Below, one piece after another: positions 11,909-22,530 of a DNA stretch of 64,000 bases. The first letter of the stretch is position 1. Every line of letters begins with the position of its first letter. The DNA is taken from NCBI GenBank assembly GCA_001931875.2, contig MSJH02000824.1:27837-91836 (forward strand), written 5' to 3'. Source of the stretch: Byssochlamys sp. IMV 00236. Its lineage: Eukaryota > Ascomycota > Eurotiomycetes > Eurotiales > Thermoascaceae. The notes beneath the pieces were generated by a model, which had not been told where the DNA came from, did no database searches, and was given only the letters and a program-made list of their open reading frames with translations. The translations under genes and the position numbers were made by a program.

Positions 11909-12802
11909 ATGGTTCCTCGTTCTCGATCTTCGCCCAAGATCATTCTCCTTGCTGTATCATTGCTATCCAGAATTGTTTCTTGTAGTCTAAACCCACCATG
12001 TCTGGCTGCTGGGCGATGCACAGTGGCACGATCCAAAGGATCAGTGTTGACGTACCCTGTGGACGTACCAATTCCACTCATCCATATGTAACCTGCTGCG
12101 TGGCAGGCGATTATTGTTTGAGCAACTCCATCTGCGAACATGTCAGTACGGATGGCACGAAGGGATATTACAATGCCGACTGCACGGATCCAACTCTGCA
12201 GGATCCCGCATGTGGGACTCGATGTGGTAAGTCTTCATCATGAGATAATGAGCTCACTGTATGTTCTGATGATATATGTAGGAGGTAGAAGAGAATCTGA
12301 CCTTGTTTTCATCCAAGATCGCGGTGTCTGGGCCTGCTGCACTAGTGATAATGGCACCATTGATTGCAACAATCCCAGTATCGAGGTGTATCCCGGTCCA
12401 GCAACAGCTGATCTTGCTACGATACAATATGTCCCTGCCACTGGGACGCCGACCTATCCCGCACCGACAGGAACAGCGACATCCACTTCAAATGCTACAG
12501 TCACTCAGACTCCGTCTTCATCATCTGGCGTGAGTCCTGGCGCTGCGGCTGGGATCGGAGTCGGAGTTGGAGCCGGTGTTGCTCTTGCTGCCTTCATGAT
12601 TGCGTTCTTGTTCATGCGAAATCGGAGGCAAGCACAAGGTCGATCTTCTGCTACAGCGCCTGCAGGCTACAATAGCGTACTAAGTCCGACAACATACCAA
12701 ACATCACCGGCCGCTTGGACCGCCGAACCTGAAGTGCGACAGGCCCCGATATACGAGCTAAGTCATCCAAAACAACCACGAGGTGAACTTGATTCACAAT
12801 AG
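11909..12802 (+). CDS. Cys-rich single-pass membrane surface protein (5' model unresolved)
   Basis: Predicted fungal surface protein: signal peptide, extracellular Cys-rich region, Ser/Thr/Pro stalk, one transmembrane helix near the C-terminus (GIGVGVGAG then ALAAFMIAFLFM), and a short cytoplasmic tail starting RNRRQA. The ectodomain contains CCVAGDYCLSNSICE and other paired cysteines. An intron at 12227-12281 (GTAAGT..TAG) joins TRCG to GRRESD in frame, and the gene ends with TAG at 12800-12802. The problem is the start. A good signal peptide begins at ATG 11909 (hydrophobic core IILLAVSLL), but the Cys-rich region from about 11986 lies in a different frame. A good acceptor (TTTCTTGTAG, ending 11985) exists, but the nearest donor would give a 32-bp intron. 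Either a one-base indel, a sequence error or an unseen upstream exon explains it. The ligand and role are unknown. Confidence 0.62.
12227..12281 (+). other. Intron in the surface-protein gene
   Basis: GTAAGT donor and ATGTAG acceptor, 55 bp. It splits a Gly codon (G|GA) and joins the Cys-rich half to the stalk half in frame. Confidence 0.8.
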
Positions 12803-14007
12803 AAGTAATAGTGGTCATGTCTCAGGGCTGGCTGGAAAGATCTCATCTCCGAAGGGGCCCCGAGTCTGTCACGATAGAACTAAACAAAGCCGGAGAGAAC
12901 GGTAATGTTTCACTGAGCTGTCCACAACCGACATCGTGAGCGGGAAGGATTATCGGATTTTCGACAGAGAAAGGAACAATGGCGTATATATGACCTACCA
13001 CACCATAGGGAAGACGCTTCCAGAACCGGTGAATATTCGGAGCCAGTCTATGATGATATCCTTCAGAGAAACCATACTTTGCGTCGAACTGGAGCTGGAG
13101 TTATGGATCTTCCTTTTCGAGGAAGATCATTGCGAAAAGGAAGATCATTGGGATACGAGAGTGGTGTTTCAAGAGTGCCGGCTTGGGTTTAGAGCTCTGC
13201 GGGTACTCCAAGAAACGATATTCGATCGTCTATATGGCATAATGATTGGTGGTTTTATAAACTCCTTCTTTTACGAACCTACGGCGCAAACGGAGAATAA
13301 ATACCTACCGTTGTTAGGGGCGTTGTGGTTTATTGGCCCTAATAATACTGAGGAGGATACCGGCATCAATAATTTATTCTATTACCCTTCTTATTTACAA
13401 TCTATAGAGACCGGGTTGTTTCTACCCGTCCCTAACCTTCTTCTCAATCCGCTTTTCATGCACAAACAGCGGGTCTGGTGTCGTTTTGCAGATTTATAGC
13501 TTTCGGGTCCTACAGACGAAGTCTCTATGAAGCTCTTGCCAGCTATATAAGTTCACATGACATGGTGGCTTATACTCTGTCCAGAACATTTTTGCGATCT
13601 ATTCTAGTGTTCCTCATGTAGACGCCTATGGAATTCCCTGAAGGGATTTCCAAAACCTGCCTTCTCAATGTCTACCATACACCGTAGAAAGAGTGCATTC
13701 CAGACGAGCCCATGTATTGTCCCAGACCTTCCTTGGAGGGGAGCTATTAATCATAGATGTTAGCCCCAGATTCACTCAGTGTGAGACCTACCCAATAGTT
13801 ATCAGATCACTTGTGTGAAACCTCCAGCAAATTGCTATTATGTTAGGTTTCGACTGGTAGTTATTGGTAGTCTGCATTGTGTCACGTGATAAGTACACTG
13901 TACTTTCGCTGTCACTCTTTGATGTCTGTTATCATCCATCCTCTTGATAAATAGAAAGCAGATTGGCGTTCGGATTACCGCGGAAGAGAGGTAAGTGTTC
14001 TTATACT
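12803..14007. other. Intergenic with an unconvincing open frame and a hairpin
   Basis: A frame open from 12936 to 13499 lacks an ATG near its start, shows no domain, and contains a 14-bp perfect inverted repeat (13106-13119 and 13133-13146). I do not call it a gene. A TCACGTGA palindrome sits at 13882-13889. Confidence 0.5.
13106..13146. repeat. 14-bp inverted repeat (potential hairpin)
   Basis: GATCTTCCTTTTCG at 13106-13119 is followed after 13 bases by its exact reverse complement CGAAAAGGAAGATC at 13133-13146. The loop region repeats GGAAGATCATTG, so the right arm overlaps a direct repeat as well. Confidence 0.85.
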
Positions 14008-14337
14008 TTACGCCAAAGCGCAACATTGTTTATTCTTTACCGTAGCGGGCCCATTCGAGTGTCCCATCACGTACATATCATCCAATAATGACTTCCCGAT
14101 CGGCACACTCTTGATATATATTCGATATCTTCCATTTGAGCCGATCAGGGATCCACAACGTGACATATCCCTCCAACGATAATGAGCATGACCGTTGATC
14201 GGCCTGTGGTGATTACGCCAGACTGCAGATTTCAGATCTCTAGCAAGGTCCTGGAGGGCGGCTAGAGTAGGCATGGTCGTAGTTATTTGAGCTGTCGTCT
14301 CCCCCGCTGTCTCGTCGTTGTCTTTTTGTTTCTTCAT
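14008..14337 (-). CDS. Hypothetical protein, 109 aa
   Basis: The open frame starts at a true ATG (14337) and ends at 14008. It has a charged Lys/Asp/Glu N-terminus, then a segment with WRNHHRPINGHAHYRWRDM that looks less random than most shadow frames here. No family is recognised. It is divergent from the aquaglyceroporin gene with 127 bp between the two starts, which is short for two promoters. A GTAAAG near the 3' end could be a donor, so the true C-terminus may differ. It may be spurious. Confidence 0.35.
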   Translation of the reverse strand: MKKQKDNDETAGETTAQITTTMPTLAALQDLARDLKSAVWRNHHRPINGHAHYRWRDMSRCGSLIGSNGRYRIYIKSVPIGKSLLDDMYVMGHSNGPATVKNKQCCALA

Positions 14338-14464
14338 GGTCTTTCTTATCTACTGACCGGTAAGCATTGACGTCAACTATTGCCACTATCCCCCACTGAT
14401 TCAGTGTTACAGCGTTGAACTTCAGACGAACCTGTGTGCATACTATCTCTATCCCAAGTGAACA

Positions 14465-16281
14465 ATGGGCTCAAAGAACACCAGACAGTCGGGGGTGAGT
14501 CCCAGTCGGATACTAGGCCAGCAGGTAATAATGGTTACTGACCGCGGCGCATACAGTCTGCAGAGGCCGGAACACGAGACGAGGCGCAGACACCTGCAGC
14601 TTCTTCTCAGGACCGACCAGCATCGCCTACAAAACAGCCGTCCGCCGACTCGCCCAGGGCTCTTGGTTCGGGTGGCCGACGGCGCAGCTCCGGGACCTCC
14701 AGACGGAGCGGTAGGTTTTCGGTTCTCTCTCACCCGACTTCGCTGGCAGAGCGGACGCAGGGGAAGTTCACTTTTGCTGGCCCAGACGACACGCCTCAGG
14801 TCCGGCGGGCTCATGAACCGTTCGTCCAGCCCGGCTATGCCGACCTCAACCCGGAGTACGATCAGGCTTCCAGTGCGAAACCAGTATGGAGCTTGGCCAA
14901 ACCGCTACCGCGCGTGGTGCGACCGGGCATGGTGCCGACGAGAGAAGAACTGCTATCAAAGCCTGAGGTGCCAGCAGAGAACTCCCAGAAACTTGGGTTG
15001 GACGTGGACCTGAGTGAGCTTGAGAAGGGAAGGATTCAGAAGAGTACTAACCCTCGGAAAATTGCGGCGCAGGTTGCGGATGCTCGCAGGCGACGTGAGG
15101 CTAACTTGGTAAAGAAGCTCCTAAGCGGTGACGCAGCGTCCACGAGACGCTCATCGTCTTCGATTCGCCCTTCTTCAAACCGATCGAAGAGTGCAGCAAC
15201 TTCGGCCTTGCCGGTAGTAGACCAGCTAGCGCCGGTTGAAGAAGCAGAGCCACTCACGGAAGATCAAGTCGAAGATGCGCGGCTGGATCAGGATGACGAC
15301 GTGCTTGAGGACGTCCCTGACGAGAGATCGCCACTGTTGGGCGACCAGACGGACTCTAACATCGATGAGAAGAATGTTCCGGAGGATCTCCATCCGTTGG
15401 TGGCAGAGCTTGTCGAAGATGAGATCCATAACCACCACACCACCTGGTCGGTTATCCGAACACACCATCGCGAAGCACTTGCTGAGTTTCTCGCAGTGTA
15501 TGTCCAACTCACTGTCGGCTTCTGCGCTGATCTGGCCGTGACTTTTGCCAATGCAGGCAATCCTAACACCACCGCCTGGGCTTGGGGTTTGGCTACCATG
15601 ATGGCTATCTATATCTCTGGCGGAGTGTCCGGTGCGCATCTCAATCCGGCAGTTACTGTTGTGCTTTGGTTTTACCGCGGTTTTCCTACGCGTAAGCTAC
15701 CAGATTACTTTGGAGCGCAGTTCATCGGAGCCTTCTTGGCCGCAATCTCCGCATACGGTATCTACTATGGCCCCATCCAGCACTACCTCAGCACCAACCC
15801 GGATGGTATTGTAGGGAGCTTTGTCACTGGCCCACAATCGCCATGGATCACGCCTGTAACAGCCTTCTTCAACGAATTCGCTGGGGCTGGCATTCTAATA
15901 ATCACACTTCTGGCTCTTGGAGATGATCAGAATGCACCACCTGGAGCTGGAATGAACTCACTTATCGTCGGCCTCATCATCACCTGCCTAAGTGTCACGT
16001 TCGCCTACGAAACTGGAGGAGCGCTCAATCCGAGCCGTGACTTCGGTCCGCGACTTGCCCTGCTCCTGCTAGGCCATGGCCGTGAGCTATTCACGAAGAG
16101 CTGGTATTGGCTCTATGGACCGTGGGCGGGTGCTCTCGGCGGCGCTCTTGTGGGAGCGTTCTTGTATGACTTTCTGATATTCACCGGTGGAGAGTCTCCG
16201 ATCAATTATCCACTCGAACGGACACAGAGAGCCCTTAAGAAGACTCAAATGAAGTGGAAACGCAGACTTCATCTTGCCTAA
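14465..16281 (+). CDS. Aquaglyceroporin (MIP family, Yfl054-like) with long N-terminal tail
   Basis: Plasma-membrane channel for glycerol and possibly water; about 584 aa. Exons are 14465-14494 and 14557-16281 (intron 62 bp, phase 0). The first 330 or so residues are hydrophilic and probably cytoplasmic. They include PVWSLAKPLPRVVRPGMVP from about residue 119, the signature of the fungal Yfl054-like subgroup, plus acidic stretches. The channel domain follows, with six hydrophobic segments. The first pore motif is NPA (N373, in GAHLNPAVTV). The second is NPS rather than NPA (N501, in GALNPSRDFGPRL); the Asp after NPxR is typical of glycerol-conducting members. The family often tolerates changes in this motif, so the gene is probably functional. 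The long tail suggests post-translational gating, an inference from Fps1-type channels. Confidence 0.93.
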
Positions 16282-18800
16282 GAAAGAACGTCTGATGAGT
16301 CATTACTGCTGAATGTCCCTTGAATTGCACCGATATGCCTTTGACGATGTCTTTCCTATATTTTGTGTTCAATGTTCCGTCATGCGTTAGAGTTAGACCA
16401 GATAGAGTATAGAGATTAACGTGCCTAGAAAACAGAATATCATGTTCTCACTTGAATAATAGTGAGTTCTTGAAATATAAACCGATCATCTCGGTCAAAG
16501 ACGAGTGTAACTGCACTAACTCACAGAAAAAGTATATCACGCATTCAGAATGATAGATATCGAGTTAGATTGTTCTTCTCTAAGACTAACTTGGGAGACA
16601 ACGAATTGGAAATGCGTCCTCGTCGATGAGGATATGCGACATGCAATACAATATGTTTCAGGCGATTTCGAACGGGGTATACATTTCAGTAACTACCTAA
16701 CTTGCAAGTAAGAGATAAATTGCATTTTTCTGACAATAATCATGATAGGATCTCAACGATATGGCACTTATTTTCTTAAGCCAGAATTAGCCAGCAAGAC
16801 GACAATACTTGTACTTCCAGCTTATAATTACATACTTTCATGCCAAGAACTTGGGTGATATACTTCATTTATGTAGAAAGTCGAGAATATAAAGAATTTT
16901 TCTGAGCATGTCTGGGGATTTATCTATAGTGTTCTACTCTAATCACTCCTGCGAGGCATTATTGTATCAGAGTATAAATCACCATTCTTCAATCCGTGAA
17001 GATCTAAGATCACGCAAGCAAAAATTCCGAAGCAGCATTTAAAACGAGAATAATCTCTTAATTACTTGGAGAATTAAAGGACACCGAAATCTATCAGCTA
17101 TATTCATGTTCATTGACTCTATCCCAATATCGCAGCTGAGCTGAATCCCTAATTAAACCGTTCCATGGTCCTACTCCCATCCTTCTTGATCCCCATATAG
17201 GTGGATCTAGGTAGCTTCCCGTTACAGCTGCTACCCGGTTTGTATAGGATAGGAGCAGCGGCTTGCAGCAGGTTTGTAGCTCGTCCCCATAGAAGTCGTG
17301 AGAGCTGACACAATCTTCTCTGATATATATCCAAAAACGATCAGATGAGCAGCTAGCTGAAAGGAAAGGACGATGTGCCTACCCTCGAGCTTTACTTACG
17401 CTGCTGCTTTTTTTTTTCCGGAGCCATAAGTTTGTAAGGCCCAGTTTTCGATATACTAACGTTAAAGACCTTGGATTCAATAATTTCAAAATGTATACGA
17501 TAGTCGACATATCATATTATGCTGCGAAAGAGTATTTAACTTCCTATGTCGGGAGAAATTCCCGAAATCTTATATCATGACTACCTATCTATATGTTCTA
17601 GATAACTTACCCCCCCAAAAGTACCTAAAAATAGATCAATCTCTCTCGAGAACCGCGGAAGGTTACTACTATTACCTTATATTCTGCAGGAAGCCATCTT
17701 TGATCAAAAGCCCTTGCAGGATTTGTCCCAGAAAACTACAAGAAAATATTCCGACGTCAAGCCACAAAGTGGATCTCGGCTATAATTCTCTTTCTTGTTT
17801 CATTTGCGCTATACACTACTGTGTACGTTGTAAAGTGACATGTTTAAACGAAGAGGACTATGCGACGGCGACTATTGAAAAAAGGACCACAGTCGGGGAA
17901 ATTTTAGCTTGTGGATTGGATTTCAAATAGTTAGTAGTAGCGAGACCGTGGTGGTGGTAAGTAATGCCGACAGATTGGATATCCCCCGCGTAAGTAAGGA
18001 CTCGGTTCGGATTGTTGGAACTTGGGGACTGACAATTTGAGATGGATCACAAAAAGGAAACCCACTGAGTGTATTTTATTTTGCGAATAAACATACCACT
18101 GGGTCACGTTGCACGGACTTATTCGGGTAAGACATAGCATGGGAATCACGGTCTCTTCTTATTTTCCAATAGATTTCTTTTTTGTACTGTTTGGAAAATT
18201 CAGTTGGGGTTGAAGATCTCGGGCAATTGCCACGAGTAATGTCTTGCAGAGTGTGAATCGGCGTCGCCGAAGGTCAGAAGATGACTGACAAGCTGAAAGC
18301 TTTCTCGGAAACCGGGACGGGCCATGGCCAATGAAGCGTAAAAACGAAAGACCTCTTGGATGTGCCTTGATTGGCGGTGAACACGGACTAGTTGGATAGA
18401 TGTGATCGCATCCCTGAGCCGACCTGGACTCTCGGGCCTGTAGGTTTCATACGTTGGCGGGATACCCGTCTATGACAGTAGTCTAAATCCACCTGTACCA
18501 TATGTGTCGTGTGCATGGCATTGGGGTTCAGTGACACACAATATGTGTGGTGGTGCTGGGACCATGATCTGTCAGAAAACCCAGTGTCACTGGACAGTTT
18601 ATTTCTGGCGAGTGCTTGCGACAGGGCCAATTCTGTTTGTCGTTCAACGTTGGATGCGCAGCGGTGATCTCTATTGGTTCATAACTCAGCAGTGATGGCG
18701 GATAGTGATCTACGAACTGGCCAAACAGATCAGTAGGGTCGACTATGGAGTAAAGAAAAACCAAAGGTCCTTTTAGACAGCTTGATCGACCCGCGAAGGC
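16282..18800. other. AT-rich gene desert, part 1
   Basis: Follows the aquaglyceroporin 3' end. Very AT-rich to about 18.0 kb with frequent stops in all frames. The only longer frame (17577-17930) has no domain. No gene, RNA or intact repeat is recognised. The composition would suit a degraded, repeat-derived region, but I cannot demonstrate it. Confidence 0.5.
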
Positions 18801-21200
18801 TGGGGCGTATTGCTCACTTTGACAGTTCTAGCCTCGAGGACACGGTTCCAACTTCCCAGTGACAGATCGCGATCAGACGGCTTTTCAGTCTGTGCTTTTC
18901 GGTATCTCCACCAGTGGGACTGTCATGAAGTAGTAAAGTATGTACCAAGTGTTTTGTTTCGGGTGTGGCGATCACGACGGCCCCCATCGCTCCCGCAAAC
19001 ACTTTCCAAGGAGATCTGACCGATTCCGACGCGAGCCCACCGCGGTATAGGGTAATAATACATAACAAAAGAGCAGTGTTGGGCTGATGATAATATAGAG
19101 TAGAGCAGGTCACTCAAGGGATAGACCTATTATCCTGCAGCTGGAAGTGGGGGAATATGACAGAAAATGAGATGACACCCACCACGCTGAAGGCTCAAAA
19201 ATCTAGAACGATTCGTCTGCGAATAAACTGTCCTTGTTGATGAATATTCAGCTCGAGTCCGTCCGTCTCGGGAACGGCTATGATAGGGCATCATTGTAGC
19301 ACACTCTGGAAGAATCGATCAGCCATAATCAACGAGAATTGTAGGCGTCATAGGAATCGACGGTGGTACGAAGACGCGGAGGATTTCTCTAGCCAAACGG
19401 CGGATATCTTCGGTTTCTCTTGACATGGGGCTATAGCGATGAAACATGCGCGTCCTTGCTGACGTTTTCTTCGGATCAACATTGCATGCATTCTGTGTTA
19501 CAGTAGCGGCGACATGCGTACAGAACTGCAGCTTGTGAGACTGAAAGAATAGTCCCGTCCTCGTGTGCGATCCTTATCTTCGGAAATACTCGTCAGAAAA
19601 GTACCAGAGCCGCAAGACTGAAACTGGCGCGAGGAGAGATCGGGGGAAGTAGTTAGTTGTCGCGCAATGGCGGTCAATTCATGATTTCTTGTTGCTTGCA
19701 GCCCTAAAACATTCCCAAGCAATCCATTGGCAAGCTAAGCGCATACCATAGATCGAACACCGGATACAACGCAAGGTCCATCTGCCGGACTCCTATTCCC
19801 ACATGGCTAGAAACATGCACAAGGCTCTCGATAACTATCCAATAATATACAGTCATTATTTTTCCTTCTCATGGCCATAAGCAGCATTGGAGCCGCCGCG
19901 GATCTTCGCAATCGCATCGACTCCGTAGTCAAATATACTCCGTATACTGCCCTTCTCTCTTCCCCCTCCCGTCTTCCAAGGACTTCGTTGGAATTAGCCC
20001 CATAGGGTCAAGTATCTATGATGACAAAATGTATACGTGAGGAGCCGGAGTTCTAGATCTCCATCCGTTCGCACTCTAACTCGACGCACGCATAGAAGAC
20101 TGATTTCAACCATTCATCATTACTCGATCCCGCGTGTAAGATATGAGGAATATAGCTATAAGCTTCCTAGTGATTTGTAAACACATCAGTCGTGGAGGCC
20201 CATGGAATGCGCTTTGCCCACTTTCCAGGCGTGTCTGCAGAAAGGATGTAATGAGCAAATAACACTTACCAGCGTCTATCAGGGCCATTATTATCCTGAG
20301 CGCTTGTTGTGCACCCCCATGTCAACAAGCCGTCCATAAGAATAGAGTTCGCGGAGGTTTCTGGATCTAGAAGGTCTTTCAGATGATATTCATTGCTCCG
20401 AGGCTCCTGTTTGCGCCATTTTCCACACCCCGCAAGATTATCAATTGTACCCCGGAAACAGTGAATTACCGATCCATGGACCGTTTGTTTTTTCAAAAAT
20501 ACATCTCAATGCTTATGCATTTGCCAATTGCTGTAGACGAGCCATCAAGAAGTCCGTCCCGGTATAGTGGAGAAGGGACAGAGGTTCCTCTGAGTCTGTG
20601 ACGTCTAGAGTACAATGAGAACCACATGGCTGAGCCTATTTTCTCTCTGCTAAGCGCGCGTGGGAGCGTCACCGGAAAATGGACGCGGTAACTAACTATT
20701 CAAGGTATACTCCCCCGAGCCATGGACGCCCGAAAGTCTGTTTGCTCACCATGAAAGAGCCCGTTTGTCAAAGGTTGACCAGAAGGTTGTGATCTTCAAC
20801 AGTCCACGTTTCCAACGAGTCACGGCATATGCGAACCTTGACCGCCGACGGTACACAGGGTAGTCTAATAAAGCTTCCTTGGTGTTCTTCGGGACTTCGA
20901 AGTCACCAGTCCCTGGATCAGAGACACACAACGGCACAACGCTCAACTGTCAGGTAACAATGGTTTGATTCTGATCAAATCTCGGTGGACTGGTGGTTCT
21001 TCTCTGCTGAGTGCTTCAACGAATCCCATCGCTAGTCACCCTGCAGTAGTTAAGGCTAGATATTGGCGTCGGGTCCGTGACCCTTCGTCACAGCATCCCA
21101 GGAGCACTGCATTCTGCGTGGGAGCATTTCCGTAACGTCTGCGGCGTAATAGTCTAATCCCCGATTTTGAGTTACACCGTCGTGCGGTCAGGCAGGTACA
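18801..21200. other. Gene desert, part 2
   Basis: Mixed composition with only short frames (100 codons or fewer) on both strands and no recognisable protein segment. No structure was identified. Confidence 0.45.
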
Positions 21201-22530
21201 TGAGTCGATCCTTGTTCGCATTATTATTTCGACTCCAGCCCATCGTTACTAGTGTCTTTGGCCCGGCCTCAGTGGCACGGGGCGCTCCATCCTGCCTTGA
21301 GAAAAGAAAGAGAAGACTGGGCGCCTGGAACGTATATCGAAGGGCGTCGCTGCGGCACTGACTCTGTTAACAAGGATCCCCTTCCTCTCTTGGCGTCCTT
21401 TTTTTCTCTCTCTGGGTACAACGGGAGATCCGGTCGTTGCCCGAGACGGGGAACAACCAAGACACCGGGGGGAGCCAGAAGATCATGCCTGTTTCAAGCA
21501 GTGAGCCGGCCATCCGGTACGATTAGAAAGCAGAAATAAGGTCTAGTTTGCTAGTTAGCTGAGATTATTGGCGCATGGAAGAGTAGAGTACGGTCATGGT
21601 CTGCGATGCGATATGCCGACCTCACGTTGACGGTTACCGCAACAAACGGCGGAGATTGGGGGCGCACAAATGCTGAATCGCATAGATAGCTTCAGGATCA
21701 ATTGAGATCGACCGTTACTCCAACGGCAGTCGAGAAGAGCGCAAGCACACGAAGACTGCGGCATGCGATGCTTATTCGCGGCCCCTGGGAGACCGGGCGA
21801 GCACAGGGCTCAAAGCCCCTCCTCGCACTTGGTTCGAACTAAAAGCGACTAACTATCCGTTTATCCACCAGACTCTCTCCATCTATCGATTACGATCCCA
21901 GTCTCCATGCTCTCGCCAGCGGAGCCGTCTTTCCGTGTAACGGGCTAGGAACGCTCTGTTCGAGTCCCCTGCGTTTACTCCAAGAGTGTCTAGTATCTAG
22001 GCTATCTATCCGCTGGTGGAGTTCTTGCGCCAGCATCTCGACGCCAGGGCCGCTATACGCCGCGATGCTGAACCATCTTCGATCTCGACCATCGCCCCCG
22101 CCGGTGGCTCTGATAGGATACTCAACGCGTACCTGCTTGTCTGTGACATGGCGGTAATTTTGATCCAGATTGTACGTCTGCTTGGGGCCTTGGGTAGATG
22201 GAACACCCTGGTCCAAGCCCCCCCGGTCTGTCCACGGACACAATGGCCTCGTGCACTGGGACGCGCCTCAGAGCGCTCTGACAGCCGGTGCAGACAATTA
22301 TATCTCTGCTCGTTGCCCTCTCCTGCCCGGGCTGCTTTCCCCGCATGGGAGACCCCGGAGGTTAACATTGTTGAGGGATCAATTGCGCTGACTGCGACGC
22401 TCTGCGCGCGGTATCTACGCGCAAGAACGGCCACGATCAGCCTGTCCCAACAGGATCATGCGAGTCCTCTACGACATTGACACGCAACACCTAGGAGCGA
22501 ACGACCAGACCTGACGTTGGGGAGCACACG
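21201..22530. other. GC-richer segment upstream of the receptor gene
   Basis: Base composition shifts to GC-rich. Overlapping frames of 117-154 codons are open on both strands at 21890-22480, as expected of GC-rich non-coding DNA. It probably contains the receptor promoter and a long 5' leader. No protein family is recognised in either frame. Confidence 0.45.

Noticed and set aside
12936..13499. 187-codon open frame
   Set aside because: No ATG near its start, no recognisable domain, contains a hairpin repeat; one frame this long is expected by chance in 64 kb.
13882..13889. TCACGTGA palindrome as a bHLH site
   Set aside because: About one copy of a given 8-mer is expected in 64 kb, and it is not close to a confident gene start.
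14449..14814. Minus-strand 121-codon frame over the aquaglyceroporin 5' end
   Set aside because: Shadow of the Arg/Ser-rich tail exon on the plus strand.
21940..21990. GTTCGAGTCCCC resembling a tRNA T-arm
   Set aside because: The stem does not pair and no A-box or cloverleaf could be drawn.
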